Assembly (NCBI RefSeq): GCF_000230695.2
Contig: NC_020541.1
Coordinates: 3,596,001 to 3,660,000 of the forward strand
Length of the DNA: 64,000 nucleotides
Source of the DNA: Rhodanobacter denitrificans
Lineage (GTDB): Bacteria; Pseudomonadota; Gammaproteobacteria; Xanthomonadales; Rhodanobacteraceae
Direction: 5' to 3'
This document shows, one piece after another, positions 24,872 through 32,986 of the stretch. Within the stretch, counting starts at the first letter, position 1; every line of letters begins with the position of its first letter. The notes under the pieces are model-generated. The model made no database searches. It was not told where the DNA came from and was given only the letters and a program-made list of their open reading frames with translations. The translations under genes were made by a program, and so were the position numbers.

Positions 24872-27763
24872 CTAGAACCGGAGGCTCGCTCCCAGATTGA
24901 AAGACCGGCCATATCGGTTATAGCCCTGCGACAGCAGCGGGTTGCCGTTGATGCTGTAGGTCTGCGCATCGTCCAGCAGGTTCTGTCCCTGGAGGCTGAT
25001 GCTGAACATGTCGTTGATTTCGTAGGTCACGTGTGCGGTCAACCAGGTGATCGCAGCGGCCTGGGTGTTGTAGCCGGTGCCGATTACGTTGATCGCCGTG
25101 ACGAAGCCATCGGTGCGGACCGCGTTGGCGCCCAGCGACCATTTGCCCTTCTCGTACATCGCGCCCAGCGAATAGGTCGCCGGGGCGATGCCCTCGAGCG
25201 GGCGTTCCTCGCCATTCACCCAGCTGCGCGACCAGTTGCGGGTGTACTGGGCATTCACGCCGAAACCGCTTTCCCAGAAGTGCTGCAGGCCGGCCTCGAG
25301 GCCTTTGACCTTGGCGTAATCGCCGTTGATCGGACGCATGACGTTGAACAGGTAACCCGGTACGCCGATGTCCTGGCCCGGCTCCCAGCTGGTGGTGATC
25401 TGGTTCTTGATGCGCTTGTAGAACACGGCCACGTTGGCGATGGAATGGTCGGCGAAGTACCACTCCAGCGACATGTCTCCCTGCGCCGCACTATAGGGCT
25501 TCAGGTGCGCATTGCCGCCGTAGACCTGGGTGAACTCGCCCCACGACACGCTCGCGGTGGTGTTGGTCGGCGCGAGCTGGTCGACCGGCGGGCGGGCCAT
25601 GGTCTTGGCCGCACCCAGGCGCAATTGCAACTGGTCGGTGAAGTGCCAGGTGAAATTCGCCGAAGGCAGCAGGAAGGTGTAGTCGGCGTTCTGGACGACC
25701 GGGGTCGGGGCAGCGTACGTTGCCGTGTAGTTGAACGCGCCGTTCTTGGTGATGTTCAGGATCTTGGCATCCCAGGCCTGGGCCCTGGTGTTCGTCTTCA
25801 CCAGTCGCACGCCGATGTCGCCGTCCCAGCGGTCGCCCGACATGTCCGCCTGCACGTAGAAGGCATCGGTCTTCTCGCGAACCCGGTAGCTTTGCAGCGG
25901 GTTCCATTTCGGGCCGGCCAGGGCATAGTTGTACGGCGTGCCGTCCGGACGCAGGTGGCCGTCGTAGGCCTGCAGCCGGGCCAGGTAGTTGGGCACGTCG
26001 AAGGCCACGAAGCTGCGCGGGAAGCTGCTGTTCACGTCATCCATGAAGTGCGGCAGGTGGAAGCTGTGCGAGATCACTCCGGCGCCCAGGTCGGCCACGT
26101 TGATGGCATTGTTTCCGGAGTAGTAGTCGGCGCCGCCGTTGAGGGTGTTGTTGATCAGGTCGCGCGACTTCCTGCGGTCGGTGCGGGTCGCGCCAAAGCG
26201 CAGGCGGTCCACGCCCCAGCGGCCGACCAGCAGGTTGCCAGCCACCGTGCCACCGGTGATCTTGTCCTCGATGTTGTCGCCGCTCAACTCCATGTAATGC
26301 GTGTTGAAGTCCGACTCGGTGAACTGGCCGTTGGCCAGGCCCGTGGCAAGGTTGCGGCCGTCGTTGAACTGGACATCGACATTGGGCACCGCATTCGGGC
26401 CCAGGGTGATGCGGGCGGTGTTGGGCAGGTTCATGCGCAGGACGGCGTAGGTGTCCTGGCCACCGGAGTGGCGCTTCGAGGTGGAGCGGTACAGGTCGCC
26501 GGTCAGGGTCAGGTCGGGGGTGACTTTCCACTCGCCGTTGAGACCGTAAAGGTCGGTGTCGACCACGCGGTATTCGGTCTGGTTCAGCAGTTCCGGATTG
26601 AGGCGCAGTTCCGGATCCGGGTTGTTCATGGTGAAGCCGGTGACGATGCCGTTCTGCACGGTGATGTCGGACCAGCGGCCCGGTGCGAACAGCGGATAGT
26701 AGGATTGCTGGTAGGCCACGTGCGGCGAGTCGAGGCGGGTTTTCAGGCCGTCCAGCACGATGCGCACGTTGTCGCTCGGATGCCATTCGAACTTGCCGGA
26801 GAAGGCGCTGCGCTTCTTGTCCTCCATGATCGAGCCAACCCGGAACTGGCCCGGGGCGATCAGGCCATATTCGTTCGGATCCAGTACGCCGTTGCCGTTG
26901 GGGTCGATGTTGCCGCCCCAGGCGTTGCCCCACCAGTTGGGGTCGTTGGGATCCGGGTTCCGGGTCCAGCCGCCATCGTTGCCGGCAATGTCGGTGCGAT
27001 CCTTGCGATGGGCGTAGACCACGCCCAGCAGCACGCCCATGGTGTCGTTGGCGAAGGTGTTGCTGTAGGTGGCCGAGAGCTTGCTTCCGTTGAGTTCGGA
27101 CATCAGGTTGCGATCGCCTTCCAGGCGCACGATGCCGTGCTGGCCCTTCTGGTCGAATGGACTGGCCGAGCGCAGATTGACCAGGCCGCCGATGGCCCCT
27201 TCGGTCAGTGAGGCCTGGGCGCCCTTGATCACGTCGGCGCCACTGATCACGTCGGCCGGCAATACATCGAAGGCAAAATCGCGGCCGGCGCCGTCGGTGG
27301 CCAGGATGCGTCCGTTGAAGGTGGTCAGCGTGAACTCCGGGCCCAGGCCACGTACGCTGACTCTCTGTCCTTCGCCACCGGCAGTACGCGAAATGGACAC
27401 GCCGGTGATGTGGCTGAGCGAATCGGCCACGTTGTCGTCGGGGAACTTGCCCAGCTCGAGCGCGCTGATCGAATCCTGCACGGTACCGGCGTCGCGCTTG
27501 AGTTCGGTCGAGCGCGCCAGGCTGGCGCGCACGCCGGTGACCACCACCGCTCCCAAATCGGTCACGTTGTCGCGCGTCTGCGCCGTTTTATCCGACGGTG
27601 ACGTCTGCGACTCTTGTGTTGTCTGCGACTCTTGTGTTGTCTGCGACTCTTGCGTTGCGGGCGCGCTGCCTGGCGTGGCTTGGGACAGGGCTGTCGCAGG
27701 CATCAGCAGGGCAAACGCAACTCCATAAAACAGTGTGTTTCGGTGTAGGGGCGCGGTATTCAC
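24872..27763 (-). CDS. TonB-dependent receptor (Xanthomonas/Caulobacter type)
   Basis: 963 residues from a GTG at 27763, preceded by a strong GGAGGAGAG ribosome site. Signal peptide (FYGVAFALLMPATALSQA), then a low-complexity linker with three copies of QESQT, a TonB plug (LGAVVVTGVRASLARS, then GVSISRTAGGEGQRVSVRGLG) and a barrel ending in NLGASLRF. This TonB subfamily imports carbohydrates in xanthomonads and caulobacters. It is divergent from the AgaR-like repressor gene and shares the operator-like repeats, so galactosamine-containing oligosaccharides are the likely cargo. Confidence 0.9.
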   Translation of the reverse strand: MNTAPLHRNTLFYGVAFALLMPATALSQATPGSAPATQESQTTQESQTTQESQTSPSDKTAQTRDNVTDLGAVVVTGVRASLARSTELKRDAGTVQDSISALELGKFPDDNVADSLSHITGVSISRTAGGEGQRVSVRGLGPEFTLTTFNGRILATDGAGRDFAFDVLPADVISGADVIKGAQASLTEGAIGGLVNLRSASPFDQKGQHGIVRLEGDRNLMSELNGSKLSATYSNTFANDTMGVLLGVVYAHRKDRTDIAGNDGGWTRNPDPNDPNWWGNAWGGNIDPNGNGVLDPNEYGLIAPGQFRVGSIMEDKKRSAFSGKFEWHPSDNVRIVLDGLKTRLDSPHVAYQQSYYPLFAPGRWSDITVQNGIVTGFTMNNPDPELRLNPELLNQTEYRVVDTDLYGLNGEWKVTPDLTLTGDLYRSTSKRHSGGQDTYAVLRMNLPNTARITLGPNAVPNVDVQFNDGRNLATGLANGQFTESDFNTHYMELSGDNIEDKITGGTVAGNLLVGRWGVDRLRFGATRTDRRKSRDLINNTLNGGADYYSGNNAINVADLGAGVISHSFHLPHFMDDVNSSFPRSFVAFDVPNYLARLQAYDGHLRPDGTPYNYALAGPKWNPLQSYRVREKTDAFYVQADMSGDRWDGDIGVRLVKTNTRAQAWDAKILNITKNGAFNYTATYAAPTPVVQNADYTFLLPSANFTWHFTDQLQLRLGAAKTMARPPVDQLAPTNTTASVSWGEFTQVYGGNAHLKPYSAAQGDMSLEWYFADHSIANVAVFYKRIKNQITTSWEPGQDIGVPGYLFNVMRPINGDYAKVKGLEAGLQHFWESGFGVNAQYTRNWSRSWVNGEERPLEGIAPATYSLGAMYEKGKWSLGANAVRTDGFVTAINVIGTGYNTQAAAITWLTAHVTYEINDMFSISLQGQNLLDDAQTYSINGNPLLSQGYNRYGRSFNLGASLRF
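27603..27656. repeat. Three 18-bp tandem repeats inside the TonB receptor gene
   Basis: The unit GTCTGCGACTCTTGTGTT occurs at 27603-27620, 27621-27638 and 27639-27656, the last with one mismatch. It encodes repeated T-T-Q-E-S-Q blocks in the periplasmic linker between leader and plug. Copy number could vary between strains without breaking the frame. Confidence 0.85.
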
Positions 27764-27807
27764 TGGCTCTCCTCCAGGGGCTAGGCGACGGACCTGCTGG
27801 CTAAACA

Positions 27808-27865
27808 ACGAAACCGAGCCTATATCATGTTTCGTTATACATCAATAGCGAAATACAACGAAATA
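27808..27865. promoter_or_regulatory. Candidate AgaR-type operator array, site 1
   Basis: Four copies of a CGAAA core lie between the TonB receptor and repressor starts: ACGAAAC (27808-27814), GTTTCGTT on the other strand (27829-27836), GCGAAATA (about 27849-27856) and ACGAAATA (about 27859-27866). Proteobacterial AgaR operators are known as multiple TTTC-containing direct and inverted half-sites. The same core recurs at 29831-29866 in the other intergenic region of the locus. Confidence 0.55.
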
Positions 27866-27898
27866 CGGCATAATTTGGACACCCGCAGGAATCCCCCC

Positions 27899-28678
27899 AT
27901 GACCGCCACCCGCGACACCAGTCAACGACGCCTCCAGATCAGCGAACTCGTCCGCCAGCATGGCAGCGTCCAGGTCACCAGCCTTGCTCACCGCTTCGGT
28001 GTGAGCGCGCAGACCGTGCGCAAAGATCTTCGTTATCTGGCCGAACGCGGAGTCATGGCGCGGGCCTATGGCGGGGCGATCGACAGTGGCGTGATGAACG
28101 GTGCCTCGGCCGAGCCCAACTACGAAGCGAAATGCACCACCCACCTGGATGAGAAACGTCGCATAGGCGCTTGCGCCGCGGCACTGATCAAGCCCGGAGA
28201 CACGGTCGTCATCGACTCGGGTACCACGGCCATCCAATTGGCCGAAGCGGTTCAGGACATCGACATCACCGTGGTCACCAACGACTACGGCGTGCTGACT
28301 GCGCTTGCCCCCAAGAACAACATCACCATCGTCATGCTCGGCGGGGAGCTGCGACGCCGCAGCATGGCGTTCTATGGAGGGCTGACCGTCGAAGCGCTGG
28401 ACGCGCTGCATGTAGACAAGCTGTTCCTTGGCGTGGATGGCTTCGACCTGGAGCGCGGCATCACCACCCATTACGAGCCCGAGGCGCTGCTCAACCGCAA
28501 GATGGTGGAGACCGCCCGCCTGGTCATTGCCATCACGGACAGCTCGAAGTTCGGCAAGATCTGTCTGCATCGCATCATCCCCGTTGCCGCGTTGAACATG
28601 CTGATCACGGACACCGGCGCGCCGGAGGAAATCATCCAGGCCAGCCAGCAACTCGGTTTCGAGCTGAAGCTGGCGTAA
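27899..28678 (+). CDS. agaR: DeoR-family repressor, AgaR-like
   Basis: 259 residues. The N-terminal DeoR winged helix reads RRLQISELVRQHGSVQVTSLA then FGVSAQTVRKDLRYL and GGAI. The C-terminal DeoRC sugar-phosphate sensor has VIDSGTTAIQLAE, VVTNDYGVLTAL, LGGELRRRSMAFYGG and DKLFLGVDGFDLERGITT. The FDLERGITT form is typical of AgaR proteins that respond to galactosamine or tagatose phosphates. It is divergent from the TonB receptor and upstream of the hydrolase and aga genes. ATG at 27899 has AGGA eight bases upstream; the frame to 27827 runs through the operator region and is unlikely. Confidence 0.87.
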   Translation: MTATRDTSQRRLQISELVRQHGSVQVTSLAHRFGVSAQTVRKDLRYLAERGVMARAYGGAIDSGVMNGASAEPNYEAKCTTHLDEKRRIGACAAALIKPGDTVVIDSGTTAIQLAEAVQDIDITVVTNDYGVLTALAPKNNITIVMLGGELRRRSMAFYGGLTVEALDALHVDKLFLGVDGFDLERGITTHYEPEALLNRKMVETARLVIAITDSSKFGKICLHRIIPVAALNMLITDTGAPEEIIQASQQLGFELKLA

Positions 28679-28683
28679 GCCCT

Positions 28684-29814
28684 TCAGTCGACCGGCCTGG
28701 GCGCAGCAAAGACGCGCACGGCGTTGGCGTAGTAGATCTTGTCCACCACCGCGCGCGGCAACGCGAGACCCGGCACATCGGCGTCGATCATGTCCACCCG
28801 CTGGGTTTCGCCGGTCGCCAGATAGCGCCAGTCGGAGCTCCATACCCGATGCGCCTCGCGCCTGAATTCCGCGGGATCGGCGTCCGCGGCAAAGGTCAGG
28901 TCGGTGCCGTACAGCACCCGGCCCTGGTAGCGGATGAAGAAGTTCCGCACCTTCTCGCGATCGCGCACCGACTGGTATTGCACCTGGCTCATGCGTGCGG
29001 CCATGTCGACGGTGGTGTTGGGGAAGCGGTCGAGGAACGCGGCGATCCGGTCGACGTCGTACTCCAGGCTGGCCAGGTGCGCGCCGACGAAGCGCAGCTT
29101 CGGATGCGCGGCGACGAAGCGGTCGCGCTCGCGCATCAGCTCTTCGTAGCTCGGCTGATCCGGGTGCAGGTACATGTAGTACTGCGGATGCTCGCTGAAG
29201 TACTCGCGGTCGTTGTCGGTGGTCATCTGGTCGAGCGGCAGCCAGCAGTTGCGCGGCTCCCCCTGGTGGTCGATCAGGGCCACGCCGAGCGCGCGGACCT
29301 GCCCGGCCACGGGCGCCAGGCCCGGATCGTCGAGCATGATCAGCTTGCCGTCGGCGTTCTTCTCCACCAGTCCCACGTTCTTCCAGATCTTCACCGCGAG
29401 CGCGCCCTTGGCCACATCCCGGGCCAGGCTCGCGTTGACCCGTTCGGTCCAGCCCGGCGTACCGAAGCCCTTCATGGAAAACGTGGTGGCCCAATGGAAA
29501 TGCTGCGGATCCTTCGCTGCAAGGGTCAGGGCGATGGCGTGCTGCCGTTCCAGGCTGGGGAAGTCCGGATAGTCGACGTTGATCGACAGCAATTCGAAGC
29601 CGTCCGCGCGGGCCTGCTCGAGGAACGCCCTGTTCGGGTTGTTGGCGTGGACGTGGGCGTCGTATTTGCGCACGCGGGTGAAGTCCGCCATGGAATAGCT
29701 GTGCGCAACGGCGGCGGTGTCCGCCGTTTTCGACAGAGGCGAAGTGGCGGCAACGGAAAGTGAGATCGCTACCGCGACCAGGCCCATCATCATGCGGCGG
29801 AGCACCATGCTCAT
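28684..29814 (-). CDS. Secreted amidohydrolase-family (TIM-barrel) protein
   Basis: 376 residues with a hydrophobic leader (MMMGLVAVAISLSVAATSPL). Amidohydrolase-2-like features are YDAHVHANN near the mature N terminus, a Lys in LAVKIWKNVG, FVGAHLAS and YGTDL near the C terminus. Members include decarboxylases, lactonases and hydrolases acting on small ring compounds. The leader makes it periplasmic, so it is not the cytoplasmic GalNAc-6-phosphate deacetylase AgaA. It is divergent from the GH36 gene and shares its operator-like repeats, so it probably belongs to the same regulon. Substrate unknown. Confidence 0.75.
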   Translation of the reverse strand: MSMVLRRMMMGLVAVAISLSVAATSPLSKTADTAAVAHSYSMADFTRVRKYDAHVHANNPNRAFLEQARADGFELLSINVDYPDFPSLERQHAIALTLAAKDPQHFHWATTFSMKGFGTPGWTERVNASLARDVAKGALAVKIWKNVGLVEKNADGKLIMLDDPGLAPVAGQVRALGVALIDHQGEPRNCWLPLDQMTTDNDREYFSEHPQYYMYLHPDQPSYEELMRERDRFVAAHPKLRFVGAHLASLEYDVDRIAAFLDRFPNTTVDMAARMSQVQYQSVRDREKVRNFFIRYQGRVLYGTDLTFAADADPAEFRREAHRVWSSDWRYLATGETQRVDMIDADVPGLALPRAVVDKIYYANAVRVFAAPRPVD

Positions 29815-29830
29815 CTTATTACCCGTAATA

Positions 29831-29866
29831 TAACGAAACTATTTCATACCATATCGAAACGAAACG
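29831..29866. promoter_or_regulatory. Candidate AgaR-type operator array, site 2
   Basis: AACGAAAC (29832-29839), TATTTCATA (29840-29848) and the overlapping CGAAACGAAACG (29855-29866) lie in the 111-base gap between the divergent amidohydrolase and GH36 genes. These match the half-sites of the array at 27808-27865. Their repetition in the only two divergent regions of the locus supports a shared repressor. Confidence 0.55.
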
Positions 29867-29925
29867 CTTGCAGCAATACCTGGAACTGACGCAGAATCGG
29901 AACAACACCTCGACTGGAGCCCATC

Positions 29926-32043
29926 ATGTCCCCGATTGGACGACGCACCGTATTGAAGCTCTTTGCCGGCAGCGTAGCGGGTGGCGTGGCCTGGGCCTCC
30001 CTGCCGAAAGCGCTGGCAGCTCCGCTCCGCGGCAGCAAGCGCGCCAGCGGGGATGGCGGTGCCGGTGTCGTGGTCCGGGACGCGGTCCTGGCGATTGCGT
30101 TCGACCGCAAGCTGCACACCAGCCTCGTGACCCACGGCAAGCCGCTGACGCCCTATCAACCCAGCGAAAGCCTGTTGCTGACCGACGGCTCGGTCGAGGA
30201 CTTCGCCATCACCGGCCACAAGGAACAGCCGATCACGGACGCGCGCCACGGCACTGGCCGTCAGTCGATCACGACCGGACGCTCCAGCCGCCACCTCGAG
30301 AAGGAGGTGGCGGTGACGTTCTTCGACAACCTGCCCGGCATGGCCGTGCTGCAGACCCGCTACCGCAACCACGGTACCGCCGCCTTGCAGGTCGCCGGCT
30401 GGCGCAACGCCGCGCATGAACTGGACGACGCGCCCGGCGGGTTCTGGACCTTCGCCGGCGCGACCCACACCGACCGCCGCGACTGGGTACGCCCGCTTGC
30501 CGACGGGTTCGACCAGCGCAACGCGCTGGGCATGGACTCGTCCGACTACGGCGGCGGCATCCCGATGGCCGATATCTGGCGCCGCGACGTCGGCCTGGCC
30601 GTCGGCCACGTGGAACCGGTGGCGCGTGCGCTGGACCTGCCGGTGCACAGGACCGCCGACGGCGCGCACATCGCGGTCGAGTCGCCGCAGGCCTCCACCC
30701 TGGCCCCGGGCCAGACGCTGGTCACCGAACGCACCTGGCTTGCCGTGCATACCGGCGACTATTTCGCGCCGCTGCAGCAGTACCGGCAGTACATGCAGGC
30801 CGAGGGCCTCGTCGCGCCGCTGGCGCCGGAATCGGCCTTCGCGCCGGTCTGGTGCACGTGGGGCTACGGGCGCGACTTCAACATCAAGCAGATCATGGAC
30901 ACCGTGCCCAAGGCCCGCGAACTGGGCTTCGGGTGGGTGGTGCTGGACGATGGCTGGCAGACCAACGAGGGCGACTGGCGCATCGACACGCGCAAGTTCC
31001 CCCGCGGCGACGCCGACATGCGTGACTTCACCGCGAAGGTGCGCAGCCAGGGCATGCATCCACGCCTGTGGATAGCGCCGCTGGCCGCCGACCCGGGCAG
31101 CGACGTGCTGCACGACCACGTCGACATGTTGCTGCTGGACAAGAACGGCGCTTACCAGACCATCACCTGGTGGAATGCGCTGACCCAGTGCCCGGCTTAC
31201 CAGCCGACCATCGATTACTACGTGGCGCTGGTGAAGAAGGTGATCGGCGACTGGGGCTTCGAGGGCATCAAGTTCGATGGCCAGCACCTCAACGCCGTGG
31301 CGCCCTGCTACAACCCCGCACACAAGCATGCCCATCCCACTGATTCGGTCGAGGGACTGGCCACGTTCTGGAGCGCCATCCACCGGGCCGCGCACGAGGC
31401 CAACCCGCAGGCGGTGGTCGAGCTGTGTCCCTGCGGCACCGTCTTCGCCTTCCACAACCTGCCGGCCACCGACCAGTACCCCGCGTCCGATCCGTTGTCC
31501 TCGTGGCAGGTGCGCAGCAAGGGCAAGACCATGAAGGCGCTGATGGACTCCCGCAGCAGCTATGCCGGCGACCACGTGGAACTGTCCGATGGTGGCGACG
31601 ACTTCGCATCCACCGTCGGCATCGGTGCGGTGGTCTCCTCCAAGTTCACCTGGCCAAGGGACACCGAGCATCCCGCCGAACCCCTGCCACCGGGCGGCTA
31701 CAAGCTCACCACCGAGAAGGAGATGCTCTGGCGCAAGTGGGTGGCCCTGTACAAGCAGCACATGCTGCCCAAGGGCGAGTACCTGGGCACGCTGTACGAC
31801 ATCGGCTTCGACAAGCCCGAGGCGCACGCCATCGCCAAGGACGGAGCGATGTACTACGCCTTCTACGCCGAGAGCTTCAATGGATCGGTGCAACTGCGCG
31901 GCCTCGGCGCCGGCCGCTACCGCGTGCGCGATCTGTTCAACGAGGTCGACCTGGGCGAAGTGGCGGCGTCCGACGCGACGCTGCGGGTAGCGTTCAAGCG
32001 CTTCGTGCTGCTGCGGGCCACGCCGCTGGCGGCTCACGCATGA
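29926..32043 (+). CDS. Tat-exported GH36-type alpha-galactosidase / alpha-N-acetylgalactosaminidase
   Basis: 705 residues. The leader contains a twin-arginine motif (IGRRTVLKLFAGSVAGG). A beta-supersandwich region occupies about residues 30-290. The GH36 barrel follows with WCTWGYGRDF, WVVLDDGWQTNEGDWRID and the nucleophile Asp451 in GIKFDGQHLN. The acid/base is expected near DSRSSYAGD. GH36 includes both alpha-galactosidases and alpha-N-acetylgalactosaminidases. The downstream AgaZ, AgaS and AgaK-like genes make release of terminal alpha-GalNAc more likely than of galactose. The stop overlaps the permease start by ATGA. Confidence 0.85.
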   Translation: MSPIGRRTVLKLFAGSVAGGVAWASLPKALAAPLRGSKRASGDGGAGVVVRDAVLAIAFDRKLHTSLVTHGKPLTPYQPSESLLLTDGSVEDFAITGHKEQPITDARHGTGRQSITTGRSSRHLEKEVAVTFFDNLPGMAVLQTRYRNHGTAALQVAGWRNAAHELDDAPGGFWTFAGATHTDRRDWVRPLADGFDQRNALGMDSSDYGGGIPMADIWRRDVGLAVGHVEPVARALDLPVHRTADGAHIAVESPQASTLAPGQTLVTERTWLAVHTGDYFAPLQQYRQYMQAEGLVAPLAPESAFAPVWCTWGYGRDFNIKQIMDTVPKARELGFGWVVLDDGWQTNEGDWRIDTRKFPRGDADMRDFTAKVRSQGMHPRLWIAPLAADPGSDVLHDHVDMLLLDKNGAYQTITWWNALTQCPAYQPTIDYYVALVKKVIGDWGFEGIKFDGQHLNAVAPCYNPAHKHAHPTDSVEGLATFWSAIHRAAHEANPQAVVELCPCGTVFAFHNLPATDQYPASDPLSSWQVRSKGKTMKALMDSRSSYAGDHVELSDGGDDFASTVGIGAVVSSKFTWPRDTEHPAEPLPPGGYKLTTEKEMLWRKWVALYKQHMLPKGEYLGTLYDIGFDKPEAHAIAKDGAMYYAFYAESFNGSVQLRGLGAGRYRVRDLFNEVDLGEVAASDATLRVAFKRFVLLRATPLAAHA

Positions 32044-32972
32044 GCACTTCGGTGATCGATGCCGCCGCCGCGCCAAGCCGCCGTCCGTGGCTGGCTTTTG
32101 CCCTGGCGACCGTCGCACTGTGGGGCGTGTGGGGTGCGTTGTCGCCGCTGTCGTCGCAGCACGGCTTCCCCGACACGCTGGTGTACTGCGTGTGGGCGCT
32201 GACCATGATTCCGCCGGCGCTGTACATCCTCTGGCGCAGCGGCTGGGTGCTGGAGCGTTCGCCGCGCGCGGTGATCTACGGCTTGACCATCGGCCTGCTT
32301 GGTGCCGGCGGACAGATGCTGCTGTTCCACACCCTGACCATCGGGCCGGCCTACTTCGTGTTCCCGATCATCGCGTTGTCGCCGGTGGTCACGATTGCCC
32401 TGTCGTTCCTCCTGCTGCGCGAGCGCACCGGCTGGACGGGCACGCTGGGCATCGCGCTGGCGCTGCTGGCGCTGCCGATGATGGACCTGTCGTTCGGCGG
32501 CGGCACGAGCGGAGGACTGGGCTGGTTCCTGCAATCGCTGCTGATCATGCTGGCCTGGGGCCTGCAGGCCTACTTCATGCGCCTGGCCAACAACACCGTG
32601 CGCGCCGAGAGCATCTTCTTTTACATGACGCTGGGCGCACTGCTGCTGGCGCCGGTGGCGCTGGCCATGACCGACTGGGCGCAGCCGGTCAACATGGGCC
32701 TGGACGTACCGTGGATGACCGCGGCGATCCAGCTGCTCAACGCCGTCGGCGCGCTGACCCTGGTTTACGCCTTCCGCTACGGCAAGGCGATCGTGATCGC
32801 GCCACTGACCAATGCCGGCGCCCCACTGGTGACTGCCGTGCTGGCATTGCTGTTCGCCAGCGTCGTGCCGGGCCCGCTGAAAATGGTTGGCCTGGTGCTG
32901 GCCCTGATCGCCTCGCTGCTGCTGGTGCTCGAACCCGAGCCCGAGCGCGACTCACCCGCTCCACTCCCCTGA
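32040..32972 (+). CDS. EamA/DMT-family permease
   Basis: 310 residues with ten predicted transmembrane helices in two EamA repeats (for example FALATVALWGVWGALSPL and GLGWFLQSLLIMLAWGLQAYF). DMT members move diverse metabolites, including sugars in the RhaT/GRP-like branch. Here it sits between the exported glycosidase and the cytoplasmic aga enzymes and overlaps the former by four bases, so inner-membrane import of GalNAc or galactosamine is the simplest role. No PTS genes are present, which fits a pathway that phosphorylates the sugar with a cytoplasmic kinase. Confidence 0.83.
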   Translation: MSTSVIDAAAAPSRRPWLAFALATVALWGVWGALSPLSSQHGFPDTLVYCVWALTMIPPALYILWRSGWVLERSPRAVIYGLTIGLLGAGGQMLLFHTLTIGPAYFVFPIIALSPVVTIALSFLLLRERTGWTGTLGIALALLALPMMDLSFGGGTSGGLGWFLQSLLIMLAWGLQAYFMRLANNTVRAESIFFYMTLGALLLAPVALAMTDWAQPVNMGLDVPWMTAAIQLLNAVGALTLVYAFRYGKAIVIAPLTNAGAPLVTAVLALLFASVVPGPLKMVGLVLALIASLLLVLEPEPERDSPAPLP

Positions 32973-32986
32973 ATGGATTCGTCCCC

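Noticed and set aside
28684..29814. Amidohydrolase as GalNAc-6-phosphate deacetylase AgaA
   Set aside because: It has a signal peptide and Amidohydrolase-2-type motifs, so it cannot act on a cytoplasmic sugar phosphate.
29839..32118. 759-residue minus-strand frame opposite the GH36 gene
   Set aside because: Antisense shadow with no motif, while the plus-strand frame has Tat leader and catalytic motifs.
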